DNA of 43,080 nt from CAYQMF01 sp964418595 (GTDB taxonomy: Bacteria > Planctomycetota > UBA1135 > UBA2386), in NCBI GenBank assembly GCA_964418595.1, contig CAYQMF010000046.1:1-43080 (forward strand), read 5' to 3'. Shown in pieces: positions 17,611-25,627 of this stretch (position 1 is its first letter; the number at the start of each line of letters is the position of its first letter). Both the position numbers and the translations under genes were made by a program. Under the pieces are notes generated by a model. The model was not told the origin of the DNA. It did not search any database and worked only from the letters and a program-made list of their open reading frames with translations.

Positions 17611-19023
17611 TCACCGCGACAGCCACTGCAGGAAGCGCCACTCGAGGCTCACGGGGGTCGGGCCGGCGTCGCTGAGGCGCTCGGCGTACACCTTGCGGCA
17701 CGCCAGCTCGAACGTGACCCGCCCGTCGCTGCCCGCCATCGAGCGCAGCAGGGCTCCGAACTTCGCGGTCGAGTCGGCCTTGCCCTTGCCCGCGTCTTCT
17801 TGCAACCAGCGCACGAACGCACTGCGGTACGCGCGCAGCATCTCCTTGAAGTCGTCGACGTGCGTGGCCGGCACGCTGGGCAGCCCGTCGGGAGGCGGAC
17901 CGAGGAACGGCGCCGTCACGACGTGGCGGGTGCCGTCCTCCCCGGCAAGCGCGAAGCTGCCGAGCCGGTCGCGGGCTTCCTTGCTCTCCGTCGCCTTGCC
18001 GCCGGCGCGCTGGCCGAGCTTCAGGGGCTTCACGAAGTAGTCACGCCCCTTCGTGCCGCGCCACTGGCTGTCGAGGTTGATGCCGGCGAGCGAACCGCCT
18101 CCCGACGCGCCCCCGGCCACGAACACCGAGCGCGCGCCCGCGAACGCGCCCTTGCCAGAACCACCGGTGCGTGCGTTGTTCTCCTTGAGGAGGGCCACGA
18201 CGAGGTTCTGGCTGAGCCCCGCCTCGAAGTCGCGGTCGATGCTGTCGCCGAAGGTCGTCACGCACAGCGAGCTCGCACAGCGCTGCAGCACGTGCTGCAG
18301 GAGGCCGGACTTCTCGCGGATGTCCATGCGGATGCCCTCGTCACCGCCACCCTCGGGTGGCGCGTACTCCATCGCGATGAGCTGCAGGACGCGCGGGCGC
18401 GATGCCCATGCTTCGCTCGAGTCCTTCAGGTAGTCCTGCCAGAGCAGCTCGCGGTTCTCGGGCGCGAGCGTGCCAAGGAACGCCCCGGCCTCCGCGAACG
18501 CGAGGCGGCTCGGGGTCAGCCAGACGCATGCCCGCCGTCGCGCGTCGAGGCCCAGCGCGTCGCTCACGGCGGTTGTGAACGCCTCGGCCGCGGCACGCAC
18601 CGTGTCGTTCGCCTTGTCGAGACCCAACTCGTGCGGCGTCGTCGTCGGACGCCAGGTCTTGACCCAGGCCTGCACGGCGCGCGCGCCGAGGTCGACCTGG
18701 GCCGGGACCGACGCGCCCAACGTCCACTGGATGAACTGTCGCTGCAGGTCGCAGAGTGCGCTGACCGCCTGCTGCAGCGCCAGGAAGTCCTCGCGCCCGG
18801 CACCATCGGCGTCCATCAACGTGACGTCGAAGATCCCCACGCGCAGGATCAGGGCGCGGCCGGCGAACACGTCCTTGTCGAGGTCGTAGCCCGCGTCCGG
18901 CCGGGCACCGAGTCCATGCCGCTTGACGAAGCGGTCGGCGTGGGCGGCGAAGGCGGTCTCAGCCTGCGCGCGCGTCGGGACGGTGGACAGGAGTAGGCCG
19001 AGGAGCAACGAGAGCGATCGCAC
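17611..19023 (-). CDS. Exported protein of unknown function
   Basis: A 470-residue protein when started at GTG 19023, which opens a signal peptide (RSLSLLLGLLLSTVPTRAQA); no clear ribosome site precedes it and the frame continues upstream with non-protein-like sequence. The mature part is a soluble mixed alpha/beta protein. Notable segments are RRACVWLTPSRLAFAEAG, CASSLCVTTFGDSIDRDFE, a glycine/serine-rich loop (ARSVFVAGGASGGGSLAG) and FELACRKVYAERLSD near the end. I recognise no family or catalytic motif. It is transcribed divergently from a lipoprotein gene 92 bases away and convergently with the trypsin gene. Its length and even composition make it a solid gene despite the unknown role. 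Confidence 0.7.
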   Translation of the reverse strand: MRSLSLLLGLLLSTVPTRAQAETAFAAHADRFVKRHGLGARPDAGYDLDKDVFAGRALILRVGIFDVTLMDADGAGREDFLALQQAVSALCDLQRQFIQWTLGASVPAQVDLGARAVQAWVKTWRPTTTPHELGLDKANDTVRAAAEAFTTAVSDALGLDARRRACVWLTPSRLAFAEAGAFLGTLAPENRELLWQDYLKDSSEAWASRPRVLQLIAMEYAPPEGGGDEGIRMDIREKSGLLQHVLQRCASSLCVTTFGDSIDRDFEAGLSQNLVVALLKENNARTGGSGKGAFAGARSVFVAGGASGGGSLAGINLDSQWRGTKGRDYFVKPLKLGQRAGGKATESKEARDRLGSFALAGEDGTRHVVTAPFLGPPPDGLPSVPATHVDDFKEMLRAYRSAFVRWLQEDAGKGKADSTAKFGALLRSMAGSDGRVTFELACRKVYAERLSDAGPTPVSLEWRFLQWLSR

Positions 19024-19114
19024 CGGGCGGATGATAGCCACGGCTCGCGGGCCGCGACCGCGCACTTCCTGCCGCGCGTTTCCCGGGCAGGCGTGGGTTC
19101 GTATCCTGCCTTCG

Positions 19115-20590
19115 ATGAGCGGCACCAAGACGCGATGGCTGGTCCTGTGGGCTCTGTGCCTGAAGGCCTGTGGGGGGACGCCGAGCAAGCCGGAACCGAC
19201 GCCACCGCAGCCGACCACCGGCAGGGAGCCTGCGTGGGTGACGCTTGGACGGAGCGAAGCCCATCCCGACGCGGCGTTCCTGCAAGCGGTGACCGCTGCG
19301 CCCATCACCGACTCGGTCGCGGCGGCGCGCGAGGCCGCGGAGCAGAAGGGGCGCGCCGCCCTCGTCCGCCAGTTCTCCTCGCGGGTGCACTCCGAACTGC
19401 GCGTCGACGAACTCGTGCGCGCCGTCGACGCGGTGTCGCGCACCGATCTGACGATGGAGGAGACCGTGCGCATCGTCGGGGAGGGCACGCTGGAGGGCGC
19501 GCGCGCGGTGGCGTTCCACGTCGCGGATGGTTTCGCGCACTGCCTGATCGTGCTCGACCGTGCCGCGGGTGCCTCGGAGCTCGGCCGGCGCATCCGCGAT
19601 CTCGACAACGACGCGGCGGCGCTGCAGCGGCAGGCCAACGCGGAGTCCGCACGCGGCGCCAGCTTCGCGCTCCTGCTGCAGGCCTTCGACAGGGTGCGCG
19701 AGGCGCGCATCCAGCGGGTGACGTTCGCCGTGCTGGCGGGACGGGCGATGCCCAGGACCGGCGACGTGGGCGAGACCGTGCTCGCAGCGTTGCACTCCGC
19801 CACCGCCACCATGCGGCTGGCGATCGAGGCGGGCCAGGGCCAGGGCGCGCGCGTCGGTGCCTCGCTGGCACAACCCCTGGTCGCTCGCCTCACGGACGGC
19901 TCCGGTGCGCCGGTCGGCGGAGTCGAGCTGCGCTTCTTCCTGGAGGGCAAGGCGCGTGCGGAGCTGGCGCCGCCGGTCGTGGCCACCGACGGCATGGGCC
20001 GCGCGCGCGTCGAGGTGCACTCGATCCAGGGCTCCGGCGAGCGGACCAACATCGTCGCCTGCGGCATCGAGGGGCTGCTCGCCCGGTCCCTGGCAGGTCC
20101 CGCTGCTCGGGGCGAGTACCTGCTGCCGACCCCGGCGACGACACCTGTCGTGTTGACCGTGGCAGCCACTGCGCACGGCGCGGCGCACGGTACCGACGGC
20201 ATCGCGGCCGGCCTGCGCGAAGCGCTCGCGCGTGCGGGCTACCCGGTCGTGGACCCGGCGTCGGTGCAAACCTATCTCGCGGGGGTCAGCCTCGCAGACG
20301 CGCCGGTGGCGCACTTGCGCGAGCGCCTGGCCGGCAAGGCGGCGATCCTCGTGCGCGTGACCGCCAAGGCGGAGGACGCCGGCATGCGGCGCGACGAGGT
20401 GCGCGCGCGCGCACAGGCGTCGGTGCAGATCGTCGACCTCGGGACCGGTGCGCTCGACGAGTTCGCGAGCGATCCGGCCGACGGCCTCGGCGCTTCGCAC
20501 GCCGAGGCTGCCGAGCGGAGCCTCGCGCGCCTCGGCGAGGTCGCGGGCGGAGCGCTGCGTGCCCGCCTCGACGCGCACCTCGGTCTGTGA
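19115..20590 (+). CDS. Lipoprotein with LPP20-like N-terminal, Ig-like middle and CsgG/FlgT-like C-terminal regions
   Basis: A 491-residue protein starting at ATG 19115; WLVLWALCLKACGG is a short lipoprotein signal with the putative lipidated cysteine in LKAC. Residues 35-190 (PAWVTLGRSEAHPDAAFLQAV, then many A-E-x-K-x-R helices) resemble the LPP20 family of outer-membrane lipoproteins. About 265-330 reads as an Ig-like fold (ARLTDGSGAPVGGVELRFFL, then TDGMGRARVEV), like Big_1/invasin repeats. The C-terminus from 345 (GLREALARAGYPVVD, then AAILVRVTAKAED, ASVQIVDLGTGALDE) follows the pattern of CsgG/FlgT-like envelope domains. Probably periplasmic face of the outer membrane. Domain names are from pattern memory and need a profile search. 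Confidence 0.6.
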   Translation: MSGTKTRWLVLWALCLKACGGTPSKPEPTPPQPTTGREPAWVTLGRSEAHPDAAFLQAVTAAPITDSVAAAREAAEQKGRAALVRQFSSRVHSELRVDELVRAVDAVSRTDLTMEETVRIVGEGTLEGARAVAFHVADGFAHCLIVLDRAAGASELGRRIRDLDNDAAALQRQANAESARGASFALLLQAFDRVREARIQRVTFAVLAGRAMPRTGDVGETVLAALHSATATMRLAIEAGQGQGARVGASLAQPLVARLTDGSGAPVGGVELRFFLEGKARAELAPPVVATDGMGRARVEVHSIQGSGERTNIVACGIEGLLARSLAGPAARGEYLLPTPATTPVVLTVAATAHGAAHGTDGIAAGLREALARAGYPVVDPASVQTYLAGVSLADAPVAHLRERLAGKAAILVRVTAKAEDAGMRRDEVRARAQASVQIVDLGTGALDEFASDPADGLGASHAEAAERSLARLGEVAGGALRARLDAHLGL

Positions 20591-20729
20591 GGCCTGTGCT
20601 GCAAGGGCCGCGAATGCTCGCCCGGCGCGCAGGATTCACAGCGAAGGTCCCTTGCCCTCGGCTCTTCCACTGCGAGGTCCGAGCGGCCCTGGAAGCCCCA
20701 GACGATGCCATCGCCGGCGGCGCGATCTG

Positions 20730-20749
20730 GTCGTCGCGGCAGCGACGAC
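20730..20749. terminator. Perfect hairpin between convergent genes
   Basis: GTCGTCGC-GGCA-GCGACGAC is an eight-pair stem with a four-base loop in the roughly 200-base gap between the lipoprotein gene (+) and a methyltransferase gene (-). The position suits a bidirectional terminator, but no T tract follows on either strand. The rest of the gap, 20591-20794, shows no gene. Confidence 0.4.
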
Positions 20750-20794
20750 ATCGACCCCTTGGGTTGCGGCCGCTGGCTTGCGATGTGCTGTGCT

Positions 20795-21445
20795 TCAGCG
20801 TGCGCGCCGTGCCAGCACGAGTGTCTGCTCGCTGAAGAAGGCTCGCAGCGGTCGGCGCGTCACCGCGCGCAGGCCGGCGGCGTGCAACTCGTCGCGCAGC
20901 TGCCGCCACCACACCGCGCACCGGCCCGAGGTCCGACCCAGGCGCGCCCGCAGCCAGCGGCGCGCGTGCTGCAGGGTTGCGGCGTCGAAGTAGGAGAAGA
21001 TGATCGGCCCGTCGGTCACGCGGGCCAGCTCGGCGAGCGCCCCGACGCGTTGCTCCCGCTGCGGAAAGTGCTGGAGCAGGCGATGGCAGAGCGCGCCGAC
21101 GAAGCTGTCGTCGGCGAAGGGCAGGGCGAGGATCGATCCGCACGCGCGGACGGCGCAGGCGCCGGCGGCGAGCATGGTCCGATCGCGGTCGACGCCGACC
21201 ACCGCGGGGCCGAGGGTCGCGGAGAAGCGGCCGGCGCCGCACGGCACGTCGAGCCAGGTGCCCGGCCGGGCCCCGGCGGTGGCCAGCAACTCGGCCAGGA
21301 CCAGCGCCTCACGGCGGTGGGTGACCGGGCCCGAGCCCGACCGGAAGCGTCGGTCGCGGTAGTGCGCGGCGTAGCCCGGCTCGCGGCGGTACGGAGGATC
21401 CAGTGGGCTGGGCGGTGGGTCGCGTTGGGATCCGCAGCGTTCCAT
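20795..21445 (-). CDS. Class I SAM-dependent methyltransferase
   Basis: A 216-residue protein from ATG 21445. The S-adenosylmethionine site is clear: TWLDVPCGAGRFSATL (motif I, about residues 63-78), then VVGVDRDRTML (motif II), SILALPFADDSFVGALC (motif III) and HRLLQHFP before the helix. The N-terminal YRREPGYAAHYRDRRFRSG resembles the analogous segment in the methyltransferase half of the fusion protein at 28979-30280 (YERAGKSAAYVRRDAG), and motif I is nearly the same (DVPCGAGR against DSPCGAGR), so the two are likely paralogs. Substrate not predictable; the link to a sugar-kinase fusion suggests lipid or saccharide modification. Divergent from a PilZ gene 93 bases away. Confidence 0.85.
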   Translation of the reverse strand: MERCGSQRDPPPSPLDPPYRREPGYAAHYRDRRFRSGSGPVTHRREALVLAELLATAGARPGTWLDVPCGAGRFSATLGPAVVGVDRDRTMLAAGACAVRACGSILALPFADDSFVGALCHRLLQHFPQREQRVGALAELARVTDGPIIFSYFDAATLQHARRWLRARLGRTSGRCAVWWRQLRDELHAAGLRAVTRRPLRAFFSEQTLVLARRAR

Positions 21446-21538
21446 GCGGGCGTCATATTCGATGCCTCAAGTCGGGAGCGAGCGGTGGTCGAGAGATCCG
21501 GGGGCGGCAGAGTGCGACCGTCCCATCGGAAGGCGGAG

Positions 21539-21814
21539 ATGGCAAACCAGCGGAATGAGGTGGCGGACGATCGGCGTTCCGAGCGCCGCCAGTTGGAAGG
21601 TGACGTGACCGTCGAGATCCTCGCGCAGGAGATCGAGGGCCCTGGCGAGAACGTGTCGGAGGAGGGCGCGCTGTTCGCGACCACCGGTGCGGTCCGGGTG
21701 CGCGTGCTGCTCCCGGGCGAGCCCACCGCGCGGGCCGGCGAACTCGTGCGCCTGACGCCACTCGGCGGCGGTCGTCTCGGCCTCGCCGTCCGATTCGACC
21801 CTAGGCACGCCTGA
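21539..21814 (+). CDS. Small PilZ-domain protein
   Basis: A 91-residue single-domain protein from ATG 21539, with the purine-rich GGAAGGCGGAG directly upstream. DRRSERRQL gives the RxxxR arm and ENVSEEGALF the N-x-S-x-x-G element (canonical D/N-x-S-x-x-G) that together bind cyclic-di-GMP in PilZ domains. The remaining strands (AVRVRVLLPGEPTARAGELVRL and GLAVRF) complete the barrel. With no other domain it would act as a free c-di-GMP receptor, perhaps regulating motility or exopolysaccharide. A DUF2058 gene follows after 36 bases on the same strand. Confidence 0.75.
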   Translation: MANQRNEVADDRRSERRQLEGDVTVEILAQEIEGPGENVSEEGALFATTGAVRVRVLLPGEPTARAGELVRLTPLGGGRLGLAVRFDPRHA

Positions 21815-21850
21815 CCCCGCCTGGGCCGCAGCGGGTAAGATCCGCGCGCG

Positions 21851-22357
21851 ATGGGCAACCTGCGCGACCAGTTCCAGAAGGCGAACCTCCTGTCCAAGAA
21901 GGACGCCAAGCGGCTCGCGCACGAGGAGCGGGTGCAGCGCACGGAGATCGGGCGCGAGGGCGTGGAAGCGGCCCAGAAGGCACACCAGGCCGAAGTCGAA
22001 GCGCTGGCGGCAGAGCAGCGCGCGAAGCAGAAGGAGACCCAGGCGCAGCTCGACGCCGAGCGGCGCGTGGCCGACGAGCGCGCTGCCTGCGAGCAGATCC
22101 TCGAGAAGGACGTCCTGCGCCCGAGCAATGGCCGGGCTCGCTTTTACTTCGCGATCGAGGACGGCTCCTTGCCGTGGCTCGAGCTGAGCGACATCGACTG
22201 CCGTCGTGTCCAGGCTGGCGAGTTCGCGATCACCCGAATGGGACCGCGGTCGTCGCACGACTACGGTCTGCTCGGCCTCGCCTCCGCCAAACGCATCGCC
22301 AGGCTCCACCCCGACAAGATCGCCTGGTGGCCGTCGGCCGCGGGGCGGCGAGAGTAG
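21851..22357 (+). CDS. DUF2058 (YaiL-like) family protein
   Basis: A 168-residue protein from ATG 21851. The N-terminus (GNLRDQFQKANLLSKKDAKRL) matches the YaiL/DUF2058 opening 'L-DQL-KAGLV--KKAKK'. It is followed by a long charged coiled-coil region of about 70 residues rich in alanine, glutamate and lysine, then a compact C-terminal domain with ARFYFAIEDG, ELSDIDCRRVQAGEFAITR and DYGLLGLASAKRI. Length fits the family (about 180 in E. coli). Some annotations call these nucleoproteins or polynucleotide-associated factors, without firm evidence. Its stop codon lies in a short inverted repeat bordering the 131-bp tandem repeat, opposite pnp. Confidence 0.8.
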   Translation: MGNLRDQFQKANLLSKKDAKRLAHEERVQRTEIGREGVEAAQKAHQAEVEALAAEQRAKQKETQAQLDAERRVADERAACEQILEKDVLRPSNGRARFYFAIEDGSLPWLELSDIDCRRVQAGEFAITRMGPRSSHDYGLLGLASAKRIARLHPDKIAWWPSAAGRRE

Positions 22358-22695
22358 GCGAGCTGCCATGGCGGTCGCGGCACGACCGGTAGGCACCTGC
22401 GATGGCCGAGCAAGCTCGGCCCCGTTTCCGACGGAGCGCTCGCAGGAGAGGCGCCACGGGAGCGCCCGCGGCTCGTGCCTCGCCGCGGGCGCTGCCATGG
22501 CGGTCGCGGCCGACGACAGGTAGGCACCTGCGATGGCCGAGCAAGCTCGGCCCCGTTTCCGACGGAGCGCTCGCAGGAGAGGCGCCACGGGAGCGCCCGC
22601 GGCTCGTGCCTCGCCGCGGGCGCTGCCATGGCGGTCGCGGCCGACGACAGGTAGGCACCTGCGATGGCCGAGCAAGCTCGGCCATCGCTCGCCTA
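22355..22695. repeat. 8-bp inverted repeats flanking the tandem repeat and carrying both stop codons
   Basis: TAGGCGAG at 22355-22362 and its complement CTCGCCTA at 22688-22695 bracket the repeat block. The left copy starts with the TAG stop of the DUF2058 gene; the right copy ends with the complement of the TAG stop of pnp. Eight matching bases could be chance in this composition, but the symmetric placement of two stops is striking. Confidence 0.5.
22362..22683. repeat. Structured 131-bp tandem repeat, 2.5 copies
   Basis: Copy 1 is 22362-22490 (129 bp), copy 2 is 22491-22621 (131 bp), copy 3 is truncated at 22622-22683. Copies 1 and 2 differ only near their starts (CACGACCG against CCGACGACAG after GCGGTCGCGG); copy 3 matches copy 2 over its whole length. 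Each full unit holds two perfect inverted repeats: GGCCGAGC-AA-GCTCGGCC and AGCGCCCGCGGC with its exact complement GCCGCGGGCGCT nine bases later, plus GCCATGGC. The repeat fills nearly all the gap between the convergent DUF2058 and pnp genes. It encodes no sensible protein (period not a multiple of three). I found no other copy in the window. Confidence 0.9.
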
Positions 22696-24774
22696 GAACT
22701 CCACGTCGAGTGCGCCGACGGCCTGGCGGCAGGACAGGCGCAGCCGTCCCCGGCCATCGGCGCCGAGCACCTTGATCACGACTTCGTCGCCCTCCTGGAC
22801 CATGTCGCTCGGGCGCTGGCCGGCGCTGCCGACGAGTTCCTCGACGGGGACGAGACCTTCGTTGACGTCGTTGATGCGCACGAAGGCGCCGAAGTCCTTC
22901 ACCCCGGTGACGGTGCCGTTGTAGCAGTTGCCCACGCGCAACACGCCGGCGGTGCGCTTGATCATCTGCATCGCCCGCTGCGCGGCGTGGGCATCGGACG
23001 CATACACGAGCACGAGCCCACTGTCGTCGATCGCCACGCGCGTGCCGGTGGCCGCCTGCACTGCGCGGATGTTCTGACCCTTGGGGCCGACCAGCGCGCC
23101 GATCGAGCTGGGCATGATCGCGGTCTGCGCGACGCGCGGCGCGTGGCGCGACGGCTCCTGCCGCGGTGCCGCCAGCACCTTGGCCATCTCGCGCAGGATG
23201 TGCAGGCGGCCGGCGCGCGCCTGTTCGAACGCCTGCTGCAGGGTCTGCGGTGTGAGCCCGCCGATCTTGTTGTCGAGCTGCAGGGCGGTGATCCCGCGCT
23301 CCGTGCCCACGACCTTGAAGTCCATGTCGCCGAGGTGATCCTCGTCGCCGAGGATGTCGGACAGGATCGCCACGCGCGCGCCGTCGCTGATCATGCCCAT
23401 CGCGATGCCGGCCACCGGCCGCGCGATCGGCACGCCGGCGTCCATGAGGGCCAGGGTCCCGCCGCACACGGTGGCCATCGACGACGACCCGTTGCTCTCG
23501 GTGATCTCCGACTCGAGGCGCAGCGTGTACGGCCAGTCGTCGAAGGAGGGGAGCAGGCGCTGCAGCCCGCGCCGGGCGAGCGTGCCGTGGCCGATCTCGC
23601 GCCGGCCGGGTCCGCGCAGGGGCCGCGCCTCGTTCACGCTGTAGGGCGGGAAGTTGTAGTGGAGGATGAAACGCTCCGGCTCGACGGTGGCGAGCCCGTC
23701 CACCCGCAGCGCGTCGTCGCCGGTGCCGAGGGTGCAGGTGACGAGGGCCTGGGTCTCGCCGCGCGTGAACACCGCCGAGCCGTGGGCGCGGGGGAGGAGG
23801 CCGGTCTCGCCCCAGATCGGGCGCACGTCGCTCGAACCGCGGCCATCGAGGCGCTGGCCGGTCGTGAGCACCTGTTCGCGCACGGTGCGCCACTCGAGGT
23901 CGGCGAAGCCCTTCGCGCTCGCGGTCGCCGTTTCGGGGGTGACCGTGGCGAAGTAGGCGTCGCGCGCCGCGGCGACCGCGGCGCGGCGTTCCCCCTTGCG
24001 CGGGTTGGCGAGCGCGCTGGCCAACGCTGCGATGACGTCTGCGCCGGGGGCTTGGAGTGGGGGCGGCGCGGGCGTGACCACCGGGCTGGTGCCCACGGCG
24101 GCGCGTAGTTCGTCGAAGGCGCGACGCAGGCGCGCGGCCCACTCGTCGGCCTGCGCGATCGCCGCGAGGCAGTCGGCCTCGCTCTGCTCGGTCGCTTCGC
24201 CTTCGACCATCACGAGGCCGTCGGGTCCGAAACTGCACACGAAGTCGATGTCGGCTTCGGCACGTTGCCGCATGCCCGGGAACGGCACGAACGCGCCGCG
24301 ATGCCGCGCGATGCGCAGGCCGGCGGCGGGACCCTTGAAGGGGATCGCCGCGATGTGCAGCGCAGCGCACGCACCGAGCAGGGCAAGGCTCGGGATGTCG
24401 GCGGTCGGCTCGGCCGAGAACACCTGGGCCTGGATCTGGACTTCGTTGAGGTACGCCTCCGGGAACAGCGAGCGCACGGTGCGATCGATCAGACGCGAGA
24501 CCAGCACCTCGTGGTCGGTGATGCGCCCTTCACGCCGCAGGAAGCCGCCGGGGATCTTGCCGGCGGCGGCGTACTTCTCCCGGTACTCGACCGTGAGGGG
24601 AAAGAAGTCGCCGTCGCCGCGCGGCGGGCCTTCCACCACGGTCGCGAGCACGACGTTGTCGCCGCTGCGCGCGACGACGGCACCGCTGGCCTGGCGGGCG
24701 AGACGGCCGGTTTCGAAGGTGAGGGTCGTGCCGGCCAGCGTCAGCTCGACGCGATGGCCCGTCGGTGCGGACAT
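22693..24774 (-). CDS. pnp: Polyribonucleotide nucleotidyltransferase (PNPase)
   Basis: A 693-residue 3'-to-5' phosphorolytic exoribonuclease of the degradosome type, from ATG 24774. Domain order is canonical: RNase PH domain 1 with the diagnostic KYAAAGKIPGGFLRREGRITDHEVL, an all-helical linker, RNase PH domain 2 with GQRLDGRGSSDVRPIWGETG and the active-site region ITESNGSSSMATVCGG and SDILGDEDHLGDMDFKV, then KH (GALVGPKGQNIRAVQAATG) and S1 (GTVTGVKDFGAFVRINDVNEGLVP). The protein ends soon after S1 (ALDVEF), without the acidic tail of some homologs. In many bacteria pnp follows rpsO; here an ECF sigma gene lies 43 bases upstream instead. The structured tandem repeat lies 3' of the gene. Confidence 0.96.
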   Translation of the reverse strand: MSAPTGHRVELTLAGTTLTFETGRLARQASGAVVARSGDNVVLATVVEGPPRGDGDFFPLTVEYREKYAAAGKIPGGFLRREGRITDHEVLVSRLIDRTVRSLFPEAYLNEVQIQAQVFSAEPTADIPSLALLGACAALHIAAIPFKGPAAGLRIARHRGAFVPFPGMRQRAEADIDFVCSFGPDGLVMVEGEATEQSEADCLAAIAQADEWAARLRRAFDELRAAVGTSPVVTPAPPPLQAPGADVIAALASALANPRKGERRAAVAAARDAYFATVTPETATASAKGFADLEWRTVREQVLTTGQRLDGRGSSDVRPIWGETGLLPRAHGSAVFTRGETQALVTCTLGTGDDALRVDGLATVEPERFILHYNFPPYSVNEARPLRGPGRREIGHGTLARRGLQRLLPSFDDWPYTLRLESEITESNGSSSMATVCGGTLALMDAGVPIARPVAGIAMGMISDGARVAILSDILGDEDHLGDMDFKVVGTERGITALQLDNKIGGLTPQTLQQAFEQARAGRLHILREMAKVLAAPRQEPSRHAPRVAQTAIMPSSIGALVGPKGQNIRAVQAATGTRVAIDDSGLVLVYASDAHAAQRAMQMIKRTAGVLRVGNCYNGTVTGVKDFGAFVRINDVNEGLVPVEELVGSAGQRPSDMVQEGDEVVIKVLGADGRGRLRLSCRQAVGALDVEF

Positions 24775-24817
24775 GCGCCGATGATAGGCGCGGCTGCGGC
24801 GTCTTCGAAGCGCGCGA

Positions 24818-25462
24818 TCAGCTCTGGAAGCACGCCGGCGGCCGGCGGATCCGATCGACGTGCCGCGACAGCGTGCGGAACAGGCGCTGCCGCGAGCGCA
24901 TGATCCGGATGGCGACCGTGCCGACGGGGATGCGCAGGCGCCGCGCGGCCTCGTCGTAGGAGCGACCCTGCTGCACGCAAAGCTCGAACACCTGCTGGTA
25001 CGTGGCGGGCAACTCGGCTACCGCCTCCTGGAACGCCGCCATGAACTCACGCTCCTCCGCGACGCGGGTCTGCGAACCCACTTCCGGGATGTTGGCCAGC
25101 CAGTCTTCCTCCTGCTCCGGCCCCGCACCGGTGCCGCCGAGGCTGCTCACCGGGCGCGGCGTGCGGCGTTGCTGGCGCAGCGTCGACAACGCCTGGTTGC
25201 GCGCGACCTCGAACAGCCAGGCGCGGAAGCTCGTACCCGGCTGGTAGAGGCCGGACTTGAGGAACACCTTGCCCATCACCTCCGCGGTGACGTCGTGGGC
25301 CAGGTGCGAGTCACGGAGCAACCCGAAGACGAGGTGGTACACGCGCCTTCCGTAGCGGCGCTCGATCTCGCAGAGCCCACGTTCGGCATCTCCCGAACCG
25401 ACGAGATCCATGAGTTCGTCGTCGGTGAGCTGGGCGTCGTCGGGGAGGCGAGGGGCGGGCAT
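24818..25462 (-). CDS. ECF-type RNA polymerase sigma factor
   Basis: A 214-residue sigma-70 family protein from ATG 25462. Region 2 is visible as YHLVFGLLRDSHLAHDVTAEVMGKVF followed by SFRAWLFEVARNQALSTLRQQRR. A 45-residue linker (SSLGGTGAGPEQEEDW ...) leads to region 4 with ELPATYQQVFELCVQQGRSYDEAARRL and VGTVAIRIMRSRQRLFR, a standard helix-turn-helix for the -35 element. No anti-sigma gene flanks it; the neighbours are a kinase-like protein upstream and pnp downstream, so the signal is unknown. Confidence 0.9.
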   Translation of the reverse strand: MPAPRLPDDAQLTDDELMDLVGSGDAERGLCEIERRYGRRVYHLVFGLLRDSHLAHDVTAEVMGKVFLKSGLYQPGTSFRAWLFEVARNQALSTLRQQRRTPRPVSSLGGTGAGPEQEEDWLANIPEVGSQTRVAEEREFMAAFQEAVAELPATYQQVFELCVQQGRSYDEAARRLRIPVGTVAIRIMRSRQRLFRTLSRHVDRIRRPPACFQS

Positions 25463-25524
25463 GGACCCTGCTCAGCAAGGGTCGTGCCGGGCTGCCGACG
25501 TGGCGGCTCGGGCGGCTTCAAGAT

Positions 25525-25547
25525 GCTGCAAACAGGGATCTTGCAGC
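25525..25547. terminator. Hairpin between the kinase-like gene and the sigma gene
   Basis: GCTGCAA and its complement TTGCAGC enclose nine bases, with an alternative CAAGAT/ATCTTG pairing beginning just upstream. It lies in the 165-base gap (25463-25627) downstream of the phosphotransferase-like gene on the minus strand. It may be a weak terminator or part of the sigma-factor promoter region; the sequence does not decide. Confidence 0.35.
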
Positions 25548-25627
25548 GATCTCCGCGGACGCGGCCGGGGCGCTGGTGCCACTTCTGTGCGGCACCCGCC
25601 GCCCCCAACGTGTGGCACCTGGGTTCG

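Noticed and set aside
22362..22683. CRISPR-like array
   Set aside because: The units are contiguous 131-bp tandem copies without unique spacers, and no cas genes are near.
22402..22775. Protein-coding frames across the 131-bp repeat (ATGGCCGAGCAAGC at each copy)
   Set aside because: The period is not a multiple of three, the translations are arginine/alanine-rich and change frame between copies, and the region is dominated by inverted repeats.
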